Shown here piece by piece: positions 54,269-63,764 of a DNA stretch of 64,000 nucleotides. The stretch comes from Dermatophilus congolensis (GTDB taxonomy: Bacteria > Actinomycetota > Actinomycetes > Actinomycetales > Dermatophilaceae), in assembly GCA_030538115.1 (NCBI GenBank), contig JAUNUP010000005.1, forward strand, positions 1-64,000. The letters are read 5' to 3'. The position numbers and the translations under genes are program-made. How positions within the stretch are numbered: the stretch's first letter is position 1; each line of letters starts with the position of its first letter. The notes below the pieces were generated by a model. That model worked only from the letters and a program-made list of their open reading frames with translations. It made no database searches and had not been told where the DNA came from.

Positions 54269-54736
54269 ATGGCAGTCAACACCCGACCCACCCTCGGTCC
54301 GCTCGTTGCCGCAGAGTGCTTGCAGCAGATGCGTCTGCACTTCGAAGACCTTGCCGGGCGTGGGCCGGTTCTCGGAGCGGGCCGTATGCGGGGGGCGGGC
54401 CTCATCGAGAGCCTCGGCCACGCGGGCAGCAAGCCCAGCGACGACGTGGCCAAGAAGCTGCTCGCCGACGCCCTGGGTGCCGACGGCACGCGCCTGTGCA
54501 TCGTCACCGAGTTCACCTCGAACGACGACGACGAGTTCGTGGTCAAGCTGGTCGAGGGCGCCTGCAGCTTCGAGCAGAACACCGACACCGCCATGTGCGC
54601 CTACACGCTCGGCGTGTTCATCGGCGCCATCGGCTCGCTCATCGGCCACACGATGACCGGCAAGGAGACCGAGTGCCAGGCCGCCGGCGACGACACCTGC
54701 ACGTACAAGATCAAGCGTCACATCGCGATGGACTGA
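54269..54736 (+). CDS. Lone V4R (4-vinyl reductase-like) domain protein
   Basis: The 155-residue protein has the V4R C-terminal signature TECQAAGDDTCTYKI with conserved Cys and the helical GSLIGHTMTG before it. V4R domains bind small molecules (hydrocarbons or phenolics) or metal ions, and they are usually the sensory part of regulators or of bacteriochlorophyll enzymes. Here the domain stands alone. The ATG at 54269 is preceded by GAGG. An earlier ATG (54200) would add 23 polar residues. A GC hairpin terminator follows. Its partner is not visible. Confidence 0.65.
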   Translation: MAVNTRPTLGPLVAAECLQQMRLHFEDLAGRGPVLGAGRMRGAGLIESLGHAGSKPSDDVAKKLLADALGADGTRLCIVTEFTSNDDDEFVVKLVEGACSFEQNTDTAMCAYTLGVFIGAIGSLIGHTMTGKETECQAAGDDTCTYKIKRHIAMD

Positions 54737-54770
54737 CCTCCGCGCTCTCGCATGGGCTAGGCATTTCGTC

Positions 54771-54794
54771 GGGGCCGACCGGTTGGTCGGCCCC
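54771..54794 (+). terminator. Hairpin after the V4R gene
   Basis: GGGGCCGACC and its complement pair perfectly around a GGTT loop, 34 bp after the stop, without a T-run. Confidence 0.6.
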
Positions 54795-54909
54795 CACGCG
54801 TGTCCGGCCCAACATTTCGGCCCTACCAGTCGGACCTACTCGTCGCGAGACGTCGGGAACTGGCGGCATCCCCTTAACGTCGCCCTGCCTGCGCCACTAC
54901 CGTTCGTTC

Positions 54910-56421
54910 ATGGCGAACCAGGATTTCAGCGTCCCTCCCGAGCTTGCGCAGGATCCGCTCGTGCTGGCCATGGACGTGGGGTCGACCGGCACCCGGGGCT
55001 GTCTGTACGACGCCACAGGGCGGTCGCTGCAAAAGCGCCGTGACAAGATCCCGCACTCGTTCACGGCCGCATCCGACGGAACCTCGACAATCGACCCCGA
55101 CCAGGTGCTCGCCGAGATCACCGAAATCATCGACCGACTCGTCATCGACGACGTCGCACACCGCATCAAGGGAGTCGCACTCGACACGTTCGCGGCCACC
55201 CTCATCGGAGTCGACGCCGCCGGCCATGCCGTCACTCCCTGTCTCACGTACGCCGATTCACGCTCCTCCGGTGAGGTCGACAAGCTGCGCGCAGAGGTCG
55301 ACGAGGCCGAGATCCAGCGCCGCACGGGCGCCCGCCTGCACACCTCGCACCTGCCGGCGATGCTGCGCTGGTGGCGGTCGGCGCATCCCGACGTGTTCGG
55401 CTCCGTGAAGACGTGGATGAGCCTGGGTGAGTACGTGTGGCTCACACTGCTCGGCGACACGGCCGCGGGTACCTCGACTGCCGCGTGGGCGGGCCTGCTC
55501 GACCGCCACACCGGCGAATGGGATGCGCAGATGCTCGACCTCTCCGCCATCAAGGTCGATCAGCTCTCGCGCATCGCCGACCCCGACGAGCCGCTGTACC
55601 CCGTGAGCAATCTCGTGCCGCGGCGCTGGCCGACACTGGCGCACGTGCCGTGGTTCCCGGTGATCCCCGACGGGTTCGCGAGCAGTCTCGGCACCGGCGC
55701 GGAGGGCGCCAGCAGCCCCGTGATCAGCTTCTCGACCTCCGGCGCCATGCGCGTGATCGTCGAGGGCGCACCGACCGACGTGCCGCCGGGCCTGTGGTGC
55801 TACCGCCTCGACCGCAACCGCAGCATCGTCGGCGGTGCCCTCAACGACGTGGGCCGCATGGTCACGTGGATGGAGAACGCGTTTCGCCTACCCGACTACG
55901 ACCGGCGCGCGGAAGTGCTACTCGAGGACCCCAAACAGTCGACACCGCTGGTGCTGCCGTTCCTTACCGGCGAGCGCGCCACCGGCTGGGCGGGTAATGC
56001 GCGCATGGTGCTGCGCGACCTCAACTACTCCGAGGGTCCGTGCGAGCTGTACCGCGGCTGCCTCGAAGGCGTGGCCCTCTGCTACGTGCGACTCGCCCAG
56101 CAGGTCACGCAGGTGTCGGGCACGCCCAAGGTGCTGCGCGCCTCCGGCCGGGTGTCGAACAACATCCCGGCGCTCCTGCAGATCGTCGCCGACGCCACGG
56201 GCTACCCGGTCGAGCCGGTCGACATCAAGCGCTCGACCATGCACGGCACCGCCCTGTACGCGCTGGCCACCGTGGCTCCCGACGTGAAGGCCAGCGACGT
56301 GCCCCTCTCCGAAGTGAGGTACCCCGTACCCGAACGGGCGGAGTATTACGCCGACCGGCTGCGGCGTTTCGAAGACCTGTACGCGGCCACGATCACCGAA
56401 CGCATCGGGGCGGCACACTGA
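54910..56421 (+). CDS. FGGY-family carbohydrate kinase
   Basis: The 503-residue kinase has the phosphate-binding start VLAMDVGSTGTRGCLYD, the FGGY sugar-pocket region TYADSRSSGEVDKLR and the second-domain GARLHTSHLPAMLRWW. It also has the ATP-binding region PFLTGERATGWAGNARMV and VLRASGRVSNNIPALLQI. Such enzymes phosphorylate a pentose, gluconate or a polyol. The closest pattern is gluconokinase or xylulokinase, and the sugar is not certain. The start ATG at 54910 is set by homology. No sugar operon surrounds it. Confidence 0.85.
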   Translation: MANQDFSVPPELAQDPLVLAMDVGSTGTRGCLYDATGRSLQKRRDKIPHSFTAASDGTSTIDPDQVLAEITEIIDRLVIDDVAHRIKGVALDTFAATLIGVDAAGHAVTPCLTYADSRSSGEVDKLRAEVDEAEIQRRTGARLHTSHLPAMLRWWRSAHPDVFGSVKTWMSLGEYVWLTLLGDTAAGTSTAAWAGLLDRHTGEWDAQMLDLSAIKVDQLSRIADPDEPLYPVSNLVPRRWPTLAHVPWFPVIPDGFASSLGTGAEGASSPVISFSTSGAMRVIVEGAPTDVPPGLWCYRLDRNRSIVGGALNDVGRMVTWMENAFRLPDYDRRAEVLLEDPKQSTPLVLPFLTGERATGWAGNARMVLRDLNYSEGPCELYRGCLEGVALCYVRLAQQVTQVSGTPKVLRASGRVSNNIPALLQIVADATGYPVEPVDIKRSTMHGTALYALATVAPDVKASDVPLSEVRYPVPERAEYYADRLRRFEDLYAATITERIGAAH

Positions 56422-56484
56422 GCACATGACGCACCGACCCTGCCGACACCGCACGGCCGATGCCGTGGCCGCCGTGAGCCGCCC

Positions 56485-57423
56485 GTGATCCTCGTCGACC
56501 ACGCCATCTGGCCCGCGCACGGCACCGTCTGGGCGCATCTCGTCTCCGACACGTCACTGGACGAGCTGCACGAATTCGCCCGGGCGAACGGCCTGCCGCC
56601 CAAGGGATTCGACCTCGACCACTACGATGTGCCGGAGGCGCGGATCCCCGATCTCGTGACCGCGGGCGCCGTTCAGGTGAGCCCGCGCGAACTGCTCGCG
56701 CGCCTCGTCGCGTCGGGGCTGCGGGTGCGCGGCACGCACCGCGAGGCGGAGGGCGTGCGGCGCCGCGACGCCGACCTGTGGCATCGGTGGAGCGGGCTCG
56801 CCGCCCAGGCGCTGCCCCACGCCGGTCGCAACCCGCACGACGACGGCTGGCACTCGCTCGGATCCGACCTGCTACGCCGCTGGTCAGAGCCCCACCGGCA
56901 CTACCACGACGTCGCACACCTGCACGACGTGCTGCTCAACCTCGACACGCTCGCGCACGTCGGCGAGCGCATCGACCCGGCGGCGGTGCTGGCGGCCTGG
57001 TTCCACGACGCCGTGTACGACGGCCGACCCGGAGACGACGAGGAGGCCTCAGCCCAACTCGCGGAGGCGTCACTGACGCGGGTGGGGGCGAGCGGCGGCC
57101 TGGTGCAAGAGGCCGCGCGGCTGGTGCGGGTGACGATCGACCACGCGGTCACCTCCGACGACCACGCTGCGGCAACGCTGGTCGACGCCGACCTGGCCAT
57201 CCTCGCCTCGCCCCCGAAGCGGTACGCCGCCTACACGCAGGCGGTGCGGCGTGAGTACGCGGCGGTGCCCGACGAGGCATTCCGCGAGGGCCGGGGTGCC
57301 GTGCTCGCCCGGCTGCTCGACCGCGACCGGCTCTTTCACACCTCCGGGGGTCGACGCCGCTGGGAGGACGCGGCACGAACAAACCTCGCGAGCGAGTTGG
57401 GCCGGTTGCGTCGCCGTACGTGA
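56485..57423 (+). CDS. Fusion of DUF4031 and HD-domain phosphohydrolase
   Basis: The 312-residue protein starts at GTG. Residues 1-80 match DUF4031 (MILVDHAIWPAHGTVWAHLV with RPPGFDLDHYDVPE-like conserved region). Residues 130-300 are an HD domain: the HxHYHDVAHLHDVLL region has His137, His139 and His141-Asp142, and WFHDAVYDGRPGDDEEAS is the second HD motif. HD proteins of this type hydrolyse phosphate esters of nucleotides. DUF4031 is normally a small separate protein, so the joined architecture is of interest. It overlaps no neighbour. Confidence 0.82.
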   Translation: MILVDHAIWPAHGTVWAHLVSDTSLDELHEFARANGLPPKGFDLDHYDVPEARIPDLVTAGAVQVSPRELLARLVASGLRVRGTHREAEGVRRRDADLWHRWSGLAAQALPHAGRNPHDDGWHSLGSDLLRRWSEPHRHYHDVAHLHDVLLNLDTLAHVGERIDPAAVLAAWFHDAVYDGRPGDDEEASAQLAEASLTRVGASGGLVQEAARLVRVTIDHAVTSDDHAAATLVDADLAILASPPKRYAAYTQAVRREYAAVPDEAFREGRGAVLARLLDRDRLFHTSGGRRRWEDAARTNLASELGRLRRRT

Positions 57424-57561
57424 CGCGGGAGACACACAGCCCCGAACCGAGGCGCTGCCAAGGCGGGAAACAATGGACTGGCCACGTGCGTCCTATATAC
57501 AGAGCCACCGATCAGCCGCATGACCCAGGCACCGCCACGTAACGACAGCCGAGGTGAGCGC

Positions 57562-58902
57562 ATGTCCGCCATCACGACCTCCTCCCCGAAGCCCTCATCG
57601 AGCCCCAAGCCGCCTGCGACACCGGAGCACGTACTGCGTCACCGAGACCGCCCGCTGGTCTGGCGCGGCCTGCAGCTCGGTACTGCGGTCGCCGCGCATC
57701 ACAGCGGCCTGTTCATCGGTTCGCGTCTGCACAAAGACCCGATCATCGGCCTGTTCGCGGGCCGGTACGACGATCCGTTCGCGTTGTACGAGGGCATACG
57801 TACCGGCGCAGAGAACCCGCTGCCGCGCAGTGCCGCCAAGCTGCGCTACGCGACGAGCCACTCGACCTGTTCCGCCGTACTCAAGTCGCGTGACATGGGC
57901 GCGCGGCCGACCGACCCCAAGATCGAGTCGAGCATCGACAAGAACGTCGATCTGTCTCTGCTGCAGATCAATCCGCCCGACCATGCCCGGCTACGGCGCA
58001 CGGTGGCTCCGGCGTTCAGCCCCAAGGCGATGCGCCGCTACCGTAGCGATGTCGAACAGATCACCGAGCGGCTGCTCTCGCAGGTGCCGGTCGGCGAACC
58101 CTGGGATCTGGTGGAGAGGCTGAGTTCGCCTCTGCCGATGGAGGTCATCACGCGGATGCTCGGCATCCCGGATTACGACCAGCCGTCTTTCCGTCGCTAC
58201 GGCGCCGCCATCGCGGCCTCGCTCGACGGGGTCTCGTCATTGCGTCATGCGGGCGAGATCCTCGTGGCTCAGCGGGCTACGACGGATATCTTCACGCGTT
58301 TGTTCGAACAGCGCTCGCGCGAGCCTTCAGACGACATCATCAGCGACCTCGTGCAGGCCCGCGACCGTGGCGACCTTGCGCCCGAAGACATGGTCTCGCT
58401 CGCGACGCTGCTGCTCATCGCCGGTTTCGAAACCACGGTCAACCTCATCGGCAGCGCCGTCGTGCTGCTCATGGAACGGCCCGGGCTGTGGCACGAACTG
58501 ACCCGCGACCCGAGCCTCGCGGCTCCCATCGTGGAGGAGACGCTGCGGTTCGCCCCGCCCGTGCACCTCACCGGGCGGTTTCCGCTGCACGACACGGAGA
58601 TCGCGGGGCAGGCCCTGAGCGAGAACGAGCCGGTCATCGTGTTTCTCGCCGCCGCGAACCGCGATCCGGAAGTGTTCGCCCGGCCCGACGAATTCGACAT
58701 CACCCGCGAGAAGGTCTCCGATCACCTGTCGTTCTCGGCGGGCGCCCACTATTGCCTCGGCGCCCCGCTGGCACGACTGGAGGCGACACTCGCCTTGGAG
58801 ATGCTGGCCCAAGCTGCCCCGACGCTGCGGCCGGCCGGGCAGCCGAAACCCAAGAAGGGTGTCGTGCTTCGCGGCCCGGTGAGCGTGCCGGTCGTCATCT
58901 GA
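57562..58902 (+). CDS. Cytochrome P450
   Basis: The 446-residue enzyme shows all core P450 motifs: the I-helix LLIAGFETTVNLI, the K-helix ExxR in VEETLRF, and the haem loop FSAGAHYCLGAPLARLEA with the axial Cys. It belongs to the large bacterial soluble class (CYP107/CYP125-like in general form). The ATG at 57562 has GAGGTGA before it. An ATG 42 nt upstream lacks a binding site. The first 35 residues are a Ser/Pro-rich extension. Substrate and redox partner are not in the window. Confidence 0.92.
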   Translation: MSAITTSSPKPSSSPKPPATPEHVLRHRDRPLVWRGLQLGTAVAAHHSGLFIGSRLHKDPIIGLFAGRYDDPFALYEGIRTGAENPLPRSAAKLRYATSHSTCSAVLKSRDMGARPTDPKIESSIDKNVDLSLLQINPPDHARLRRTVAPAFSPKAMRRYRSDVEQITERLLSQVPVGEPWDLVERLSSPLPMEVITRMLGIPDYDQPSFRRYGAAIAASLDGVSSLRHAGEILVAQRATTDIFTRLFEQRSREPSDDIISDLVQARDRGDLAPEDMVSLATLLLIAGFETTVNLIGSAVVLLMERPGLWHELTRDPSLAAPIVEETLRFAPPVHLTGRFPLHDTEIAGQALSENEPVIVFLAAANRDPEVFARPDEFDITREKVSDHLSFSAGAHYCLGAPLARLEATLALEMLAQAAPTLRPAGQPKPKKGVVLRGPVSVPVVI

Positions 58903-58929
58903 CCTGCGGGGCCTCGACGCGCCTCGGGC

Positions 58930-60123
58930 TCAGGCGGCGCGACCCCAGCGATGGTGCCTGCGGGCAGCGACGATGCCGACGGCCTCGTCGTACGCCGCGG
59001 AGACCGAGCCGGCGAACACCTGCTCCGAGAACCGCAGCGCGCTGGCCCTGGCGCCCTCGGCGAGGGTGAGGCGGAGTGCCACGTCGCCGAGCAGGTCGGT
59101 CATGTGCTCGCTGAACTCGTGCGGAGTGCGGTACTGGTAACCGTTGACCCCGTCGATGACGACCCCGTCGAGCACCGGGTCGGCCCGGCACAGCACTGGC
59201 AGGCCGCTGGCGAGCGCCTCGATGTAGGTGAGGCCCTGCGTCTCGCTGCGCGAGCTGCAGACGAACACGTCTCCGATGCGGTAGAAGTCGCTGACGACCT
59301 CGGGGTCGACGCCTCCGGTGAAGACGACCCGGTCGGCGATGCCGTGGCTCGCGCCGAGTTGCCGCACGTGCGCCGCCTCCGGGCCGTCGCCGACGACGAC
59401 GAACCGCCAGTCGAGGTGCTTGAGACGGCCGAGATGGCGGAACGTCTCGGCGAGGTTCTTCTCGTGGGCCAGACGACCGACGAACACGATCACGGGAGTG
59501 CCGTCGGGCACCCCGAGTCGTTGGCGCAGGTCAGGGCGCGAGGAGGAGCGGGTCGGCTCGGGTGCGCACGTGAACCGTTCGAGGTCGACGCCCGTGGGGA
59601 TGACGCGGATCGGCAGGGGCAGTCGGTAGCGGCGCAGCAGAGTCTCGACCTTGGCGGTGGGCACGATGACGAGGTCGGTACCGCCGAGCACCTTGCGGGT
59701 CAGCTTGGCCGCGACGGCGCGCCCCACCTTGCGGCTGGGCGAGAAATAGTGCGTGTAGTCCTCGTAGACCGTGTGGTAGGTGTGCACGTGCGGCACGCCC
59801 AGGTAGTCGGCGATGCGCCGCGCCCACACGAACGCCACGAACTCCGTGTGCGAGTGGATGACGTCGGGCGCCCAGCCGAGGATGCTCTCCAACACTCCGC
59901 GGTCGAGGGGCTTGCCCAGGCGGGCCATCGGGTACAGGGCCCCCATGCCGAGGGAGGCGATGCGGTACACGTCGCCGTCGAACGTCGTCGCCCGCTCGCT
60001 GCCCGTGGCAAGCACGCGCACGTCGTGGCCCTGTGCCTCAAGGCCGCGACGGAGGGTCTTGACCGAACTCACGACACCGTTGACCGCAGGTGAGTACCAG
60101 TCGCTGAGGAGTAGGACCTTCAT
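58930..60123 (-). CDS. GT4-family glycosyltransferase (glycolipid-type)
   Basis: The 397-residue enzyme has the GT-B pattern: MKVLLLSDWYSPAVNGVVSS, DVIHSHTEFVAFVWA, HVHTYHTVYEDYTHYFS and VIPTGVDLERF. In the C-domain it has VFVGRLAHEKNLAETFR and the nucleotide-sugar Glu motif SSRSETQGLTYIEALASG. It resembles diacylglycerol glucosyltransferases and PimB-type mannosyltransferases that act on membrane lipids at the cytoplasmic face. It converges with the P450 gene. The start is the second of two adjacent Met codons. Confidence 0.88.
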   Translation of the reverse strand: MKVLLLSDWYSPAVNGVVSSVKTLRRGLEAQGHDVRVLATGSERATTFDGDVYRIASLGMGALYPMARLGKPLDRGVLESILGWAPDVIHSHTEFVAFVWARRIADYLGVPHVHTYHTVYEDYTHYFSPSRKVGRAVAAKLTRKVLGGTDLVIVPTAKVETLLRRYRLPLPIRVIPTGVDLERFTCAPEPTRSSSRPDLRQRLGVPDGTPVIVFVGRLAHEKNLAETFRHLGRLKHLDWRFVVVGDGPEAAHVRQLGASHGIADRVVFTGGVDPEVVSDFYRIGDVFVCSSRSETQGLTYIEALASGLPVLCRADPVLDGVVIDGVNGYQYRTPHEFSEHMTDLLGDVALRLTLAEGARASALRFSEQVFAGSVSAAYDEAVGIVAARRHHRWGRAA

Positions 60124-60234
60124 CACCGCTCAGCATGTCATGTTCCGGTGAGCCGCAGGTGAACCCCAGGGGTTGGGCGCGAACTTGGAGTTCACCCGAC
60201 CTGGTCTCGACAGGTGCGCACTAGAGTGGTTGAG

Positions 60235-60513
60235 GTGATCACCGCATTCGTTCTCGTGACCGTAGACGTGGCCCGAATCCCCGAGGTGGCGCAGGCGCTC
60301 GCCGACATCGAAGGTGTCAGCGAGGTGTACTCGACCACCGGAGACTGGGACCTCATCACGATCGTCCGCGTGGCCCAGCACGACCAGCTCGCCGACGTGA
60401 TCGCCGACAAGGTGAGCAAGACCCCGGGCGTCGTCTCCACGCAGACGCACATCGCGTTCCAGGCGTACAGCAAGCACGACTTGGAGGCGGCCTTCGCGAT
60501 TGGGCTCGACTGA
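60235..60513 (+). CDS. Stand-alone Lrp/AsnC ligand-binding (RAM) domain protein
   Basis: The 92-residue protein is one RAM domain (ITAFVLVTVDVARIPEVAQ, then STTGDWDLITIVRVAQHDQL and AFQAYSKHDLEAAFAIG) without the helix-turn-helix of full Lrp regulators. Such short proteins bind amino acids and may tune other Lrp members or enzymes. The GTG at 60235 gives the domain its normal beginning. Confidence 0.8.
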   Translation: MITAFVLVTVDVARIPEVAQALADIEGVSEVYSTTGDWDLITIVRVAQHDQLADVIADKVSKTPGVVSTQTHIAFQAYSKHDLEAAFAIGLD

Positions 60514-60613
60514 GCCAGCGAGGCATGGCTCGGCTGACGACTCCGTCGAGAGACGACACAGGCTGAGCCCTCCCGCTCAGGCCCCGTGCAGCCTGGGGTA
60601 TTACGGTTGAGTC

Positions 60614-61870
60614 ATGGCTTCCGGCACCCGTTCTCATCGACGCGCGATGGTTGTGAAGGTGGCCAAGGGCACGGCTCTGGGGTTCGCGGCGGTGCAGGGG
60701 ACCACGATCGCGGGGCTTTTCGCCTACGACGCGGCGAAGAAGCGCACGCGTAAGAGGCGAAGCGGGTTTCCGCAGCCGGGCTCGTTTTCGTCGCGGGTCG
60801 GTTCGACTGACGTCACCATCTACACGTATGGCGCGACGTTGTTCGACGACATGATCGCGGCGATCGAGTCGGCCGAGTCTTCGGTGCTGCTGGAGACGTT
60901 TCTGTGGAAGAACGATGAGGTCGGGCAGAGGTTCAAACAGGCTCTCGAAGACGCGGCCGAGCGGGGCGTCGACGTGCGGGTCATCTACGACGGGTTCGGA
61001 AACCTGGTCGTGAATCCGCAGTTCTACCGTCTGTCTCCGAAGGTGAAGGTTTTCCGGTTTCCGATTCTGCGGCCTCGCATGTTCGTCAACCCGATGCTGT
61101 CGTCGGGGTTGACGCACCGCAAGATCCTCGTGGTCGACGATGACACGGCTTTCGTGGGCGGCTACAACATCGGCTCGTTGTACGCGACGCAGTGGCGTGA
61201 CACGCACGTCAAGCTCTGCGGACCGGAGGCGTGGGAGTTGCGGCAGTCGTTTGTGTTCTTGTGGAACCGGCTGCAGAAGAAGTACCCCGAGGTGCCCCGC
61301 ATCGAGGCGGCCGGCGCCTGGGATTCGCGGGTGCGTTCGGTCGACAACCTGCCCGCGCGGCGGGTGTACCCGATCAGGGCGATGTACCTCGAGGCGATCG
61401 ACAAGGCCGACGACCACATCTACCTCACGACCGCGTATTTCATCCCCGACCAGCAGATTCTCGACGCGCTGATCCGCGCGTCGAAGCGGGGCGTGGATGT
61501 GCAGATCATGGTGCCGATGGAGTCGAACCACGTGCTGGCCGACTTCGCCTCGCGCGGCTACTGGCGGCCGCTGCTCGACGCGGATGTGACGGTGCTGCTG
61601 TACGAGCACGCGATGATTCACGCGAAGACGATGACGGTCGACGGGCGCTGGGCCACGATCGGCACCGCGAACATCGACAGGCTCTCGCTCTCGTTCAACT
61701 ACGAGGTGAACGCCGAGATCGTCGACGCCGATGTCGCCCGTGCGATGGAAGACGTCTTCCGCACCGACGCGACGAACTGCCACGTACTCACCCGCGAGGA
61801 GTGGCAGAGCCGGCACCTCATCGCACAGTTCGCGGAGGCGGTCATCGCCCCCCTCGCACCGTTCCTGTAG
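60614..61870 (+). CDS. Cardiolipin synthase-like phospholipase D protein
   Basis: The 418-residue protein has two HKD motifs: HRKILVVDDDTAFVGGYNIG and HAKTMTVDGRWATIGTANID, diagnostic of the PLD superfamily. The first 40 residues hold one hydrophobic segment (GTALGFAAVQGTTIAGLFAY) and a basic patch (KKRTRKRRSGF), indicating membrane anchoring. The likely role is phospholipid head-group transfer, and cardiolipin synthesis is the commonest. The next gene converges on it. Confidence 0.87.
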   Translation: MASGTRSHRRAMVVKVAKGTALGFAAVQGTTIAGLFAYDAAKKRTRKRRSGFPQPGSFSSRVGSTDVTIYTYGATLFDDMIAAIESAESSVLLETFLWKNDEVGQRFKQALEDAAERGVDVRVIYDGFGNLVVNPQFYRLSPKVKVFRFPILRPRMFVNPMLSSGLTHRKILVVDDDTAFVGGYNIGSLYATQWRDTHVKLCGPEAWELRQSFVFLWNRLQKKYPEVPRIEAAGAWDSRVRSVDNLPARRVYPIRAMYLEAIDKADDHIYLTTAYFIPDQQILDALIRASKRGVDVQIMVPMESNHVLADFASRGYWRPLLDADVTVLLYEHAMIHAKTMTVDGRWATIGTANIDRLSLSFNYEVNAEIVDADVARAMEDVFRTDATNCHVLTREEWQSRHLIAQFAEAVIAPLAPFL

Positions 61871-61895
61871 GAGCGGCTACTCGACCGGGGTTCGT

Positions 61896-62231
61896 TCAGT
61901 CGTCTTGGCCGTCTGAGTCGTCGGGGCGTACGTAGTCTTCGGCTACGAGGGACTGGTAGTCGGGGTGTTTTTCGATCCAGCCGTCGATGAACGAGCACTC
62001 TGGCTCGACCTTGCGGGTGCCCTCGTCGCGCACGGAGTCGAGCGCGACTCGCGCGAGGGCGCCTGCGACCCCTTGGCCCGCGAAATCGTCGAAGACTCGC
62101 GTATGGGTGAATCGGATGACGCCGTCGGCGAGTTCGTACTCCGCGATACCCGCGAGCGCATCACCGATGTGCGCCTCGAACCTGCTCTCGGAGGGATTGT
62201 CCGCGACGACGAGATCTGGGTTGCCTGCCAT
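61896..62231 (-). CDS. Small GNAT-type N-acetyltransferase (COG2388)
   Basis: The 111-residue protein has the short YjdJ/GNAT pattern: EYELADGVIRFTHTRVFDDF, then AGQGVAGALARVALDSVRDE (the acetyl-CoA-binding loop) and PECSFIDGWIEKHPDYQSLV. Family members probably acetylate small molecules or protein N-termini, and the substrate is unknown. Its C-terminus is acidic. It converges with the PLD gene and is divergent from the symporter gene. Confidence 0.8.
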   Translation of the reverse strand: MAGNPDLVVADNPSESRFEAHIGDALAGIAEYELADGVIRFTHTRVFDDFAGQGVAGALARVALDSVRDEGTRKVEPECSFIDGWIEKHPDYQSLVAEDYVRPDDSDGQDD

Positions 62232-62334
62232 GTATCTACGCTGCCACAGCTCATCGCCTCCGTCAGCCGGGGGCGAGTTTCGCAAGAGCCGCTCCCAGGT
62301 TTCTCCCCGGAATTTCCGAGCGTAACCTCGCGTT

Positions 62335-63753
62335 ATGACATCCATGCCTCCAGCTTCTGAATCAGCCGCTTCGACGGCCCCCGCGGAGGTCGAGCCCACG
62401 ACCTCTCGCTTCCGTGTCCCGTTCTGGGCCCAGGTGTTCATCGGCCTCGCCGTCGGCATCGTTCTCGGGTTCGTCGCCCGCATCGGCGACGTGACCTGGC
62501 TCGCTGCCACGCTCAAGGAGGTCGGCTCGATCTTCGTGCAGCTCCTGCGCGCGATCGTCGTACCGCTCGTGCTCACGGCCATCATCGTGTCGATCGCCAA
62601 CCTCGGGCGCGTCGCCAACGCGACCCGCCTCGCCGTGCAGACGTTCGTGTGGTTCGCGATCACCGCCCTCGCCTCCGTCGTGGTCGGCATCGTGCTCGGC
62701 GTGCTCACCAATCCCGGCATGAGCGCCTCCGTCGACCGCGCCGCCGCGAGCGCCCCCGCACGTCAGGGCACGTGGCTCGACTTCATCAAGGGCATCGTGC
62801 CGGCCAACTTCCTCGGTCTCGAAGTGAGTGCCCGCACCGCGGCCGACACCGGTGCCGTCACGGCATCCGCGTCGTTCAACGTGATGCAGCTCGTCATCAT
62901 CGGTATCGCGCTCGGCGCCGCGGCCCTCGCCGTGGGGCGCAAGGCCGAGCCGTTCCTCGACGTCACCCGCGCCGCCCTCGAGGTCTTCTCGAAGCTCGTG
63001 TGGTGGATCATCAAGCTCTCGCCTGTCGGCACCGCGGCCCTCATCGGCTCCGCCGTCGCGAGCTACGGCTGGGACCTCATCGGCTCACTCGCCGTCTTCA
63101 CCGCCGACGTCTACATCGGCTGCTTCATCGTGCTGCTCGTGATCTACCCGATCGTGGCCCGCGTCAACGGCCTGTCGATCCGCCGGTTCTATGCCGGCGC
63201 CTGGCCCGCGATCCAGTTCGCGTTCGTCTCGCGTAGCTCCATCGGCACCCTGCCGCTCACGCAGCGCGTGCTCACCCGCAACCTCGGCGTGCCCGGCGAA
63301 TACGCCTCGTTCGCGGCTCCGATCGGCGCCACCACCAAGATGGACGGCTGCGCCGCCATCTACCCGGCCCTCGCCGCGATCACCGTGGCCCAGCTCTTCG
63401 GCATCCAGCTCGGCCTGCAGGACTACCTGATCATCGCGTTCGTCGCCGTCGTCGGCTCCGCCGCCACCGCGGGCCTCACCGGCGCCGTCGTGATGCTTAC
63501 CCTCACCCTCTCCACCCTGGGCCTGCCCCTGGAGGGCGTGGGTCTGCTGCTCGCCATCGACCCGATCCTCGACATGATCCGCACCGCGACCAACGTGGCC
63601 GGCCAGGCACTCATCCCGACGATCGTCAGCAAACGCGAGGGCATCCTCGACGAGGAGACCTACAACTCCAACACCTTCGCCGGAGCCGACGCGCGCCTGG
63701 CCCGCAACGAGAGCGACGCCCCCGAGCACGCACTGGAGCCGGCGACCGCCTGA
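62335..63753 (+). CDS. Dicarboxylate/amino acid:cation symporter (DAACS family)
   Basis: The 472-residue protein has the glutamate-transporter fold: LLRAIVVPLVLTAIIVSI in helix 2, SRSSIGTLPLTQRVL in the first hairpin (HP1), TTKMDGCAAIYPALAAI in helix 7 and STLGLPLEGVGLLLAIDPIL in the second hairpin (HP2). Helix 8 reads LDMIRTATNVAGQALIP. In archaeal GltPh, the position after NVxG is Asp394, which binds the substrate amino group. Here it is Gln, so a C4-dicarboxylate or other non-amino-acid substrate is plausible. Confidence 0.88.
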   Translation: MTSMPPASESAASTAPAEVEPTTSRFRVPFWAQVFIGLAVGIVLGFVARIGDVTWLAATLKEVGSIFVQLLRAIVVPLVLTAIIVSIANLGRVANATRLAVQTFVWFAITALASVVVGIVLGVLTNPGMSASVDRAAASAPARQGTWLDFIKGIVPANFLGLEVSARTAADTGAVTASASFNVMQLVIIGIALGAAALAVGRKAEPFLDVTRAALEVFSKLVWWIIKLSPVGTAALIGSAVASYGWDLIGSLAVFTADVYIGCFIVLLVIYPIVARVNGLSIRRFYAGAWPAIQFAFVSRSSIGTLPLTQRVLTRNLGVPGEYASFAAPIGATTKMDGCAAIYPALAAITVAQLFGIQLGLQDYLIIAFVAVVGSAATAGLTGAVVMLTLTLSTLGLPLEGVGLLLAIDPILDMIRTATNVAGQALIPTIVSKREGILDEETYNSNTFAGADARLARNESDAPEHALEPATA

Positions 63754-63764
63754 CGCCGAGCTGC

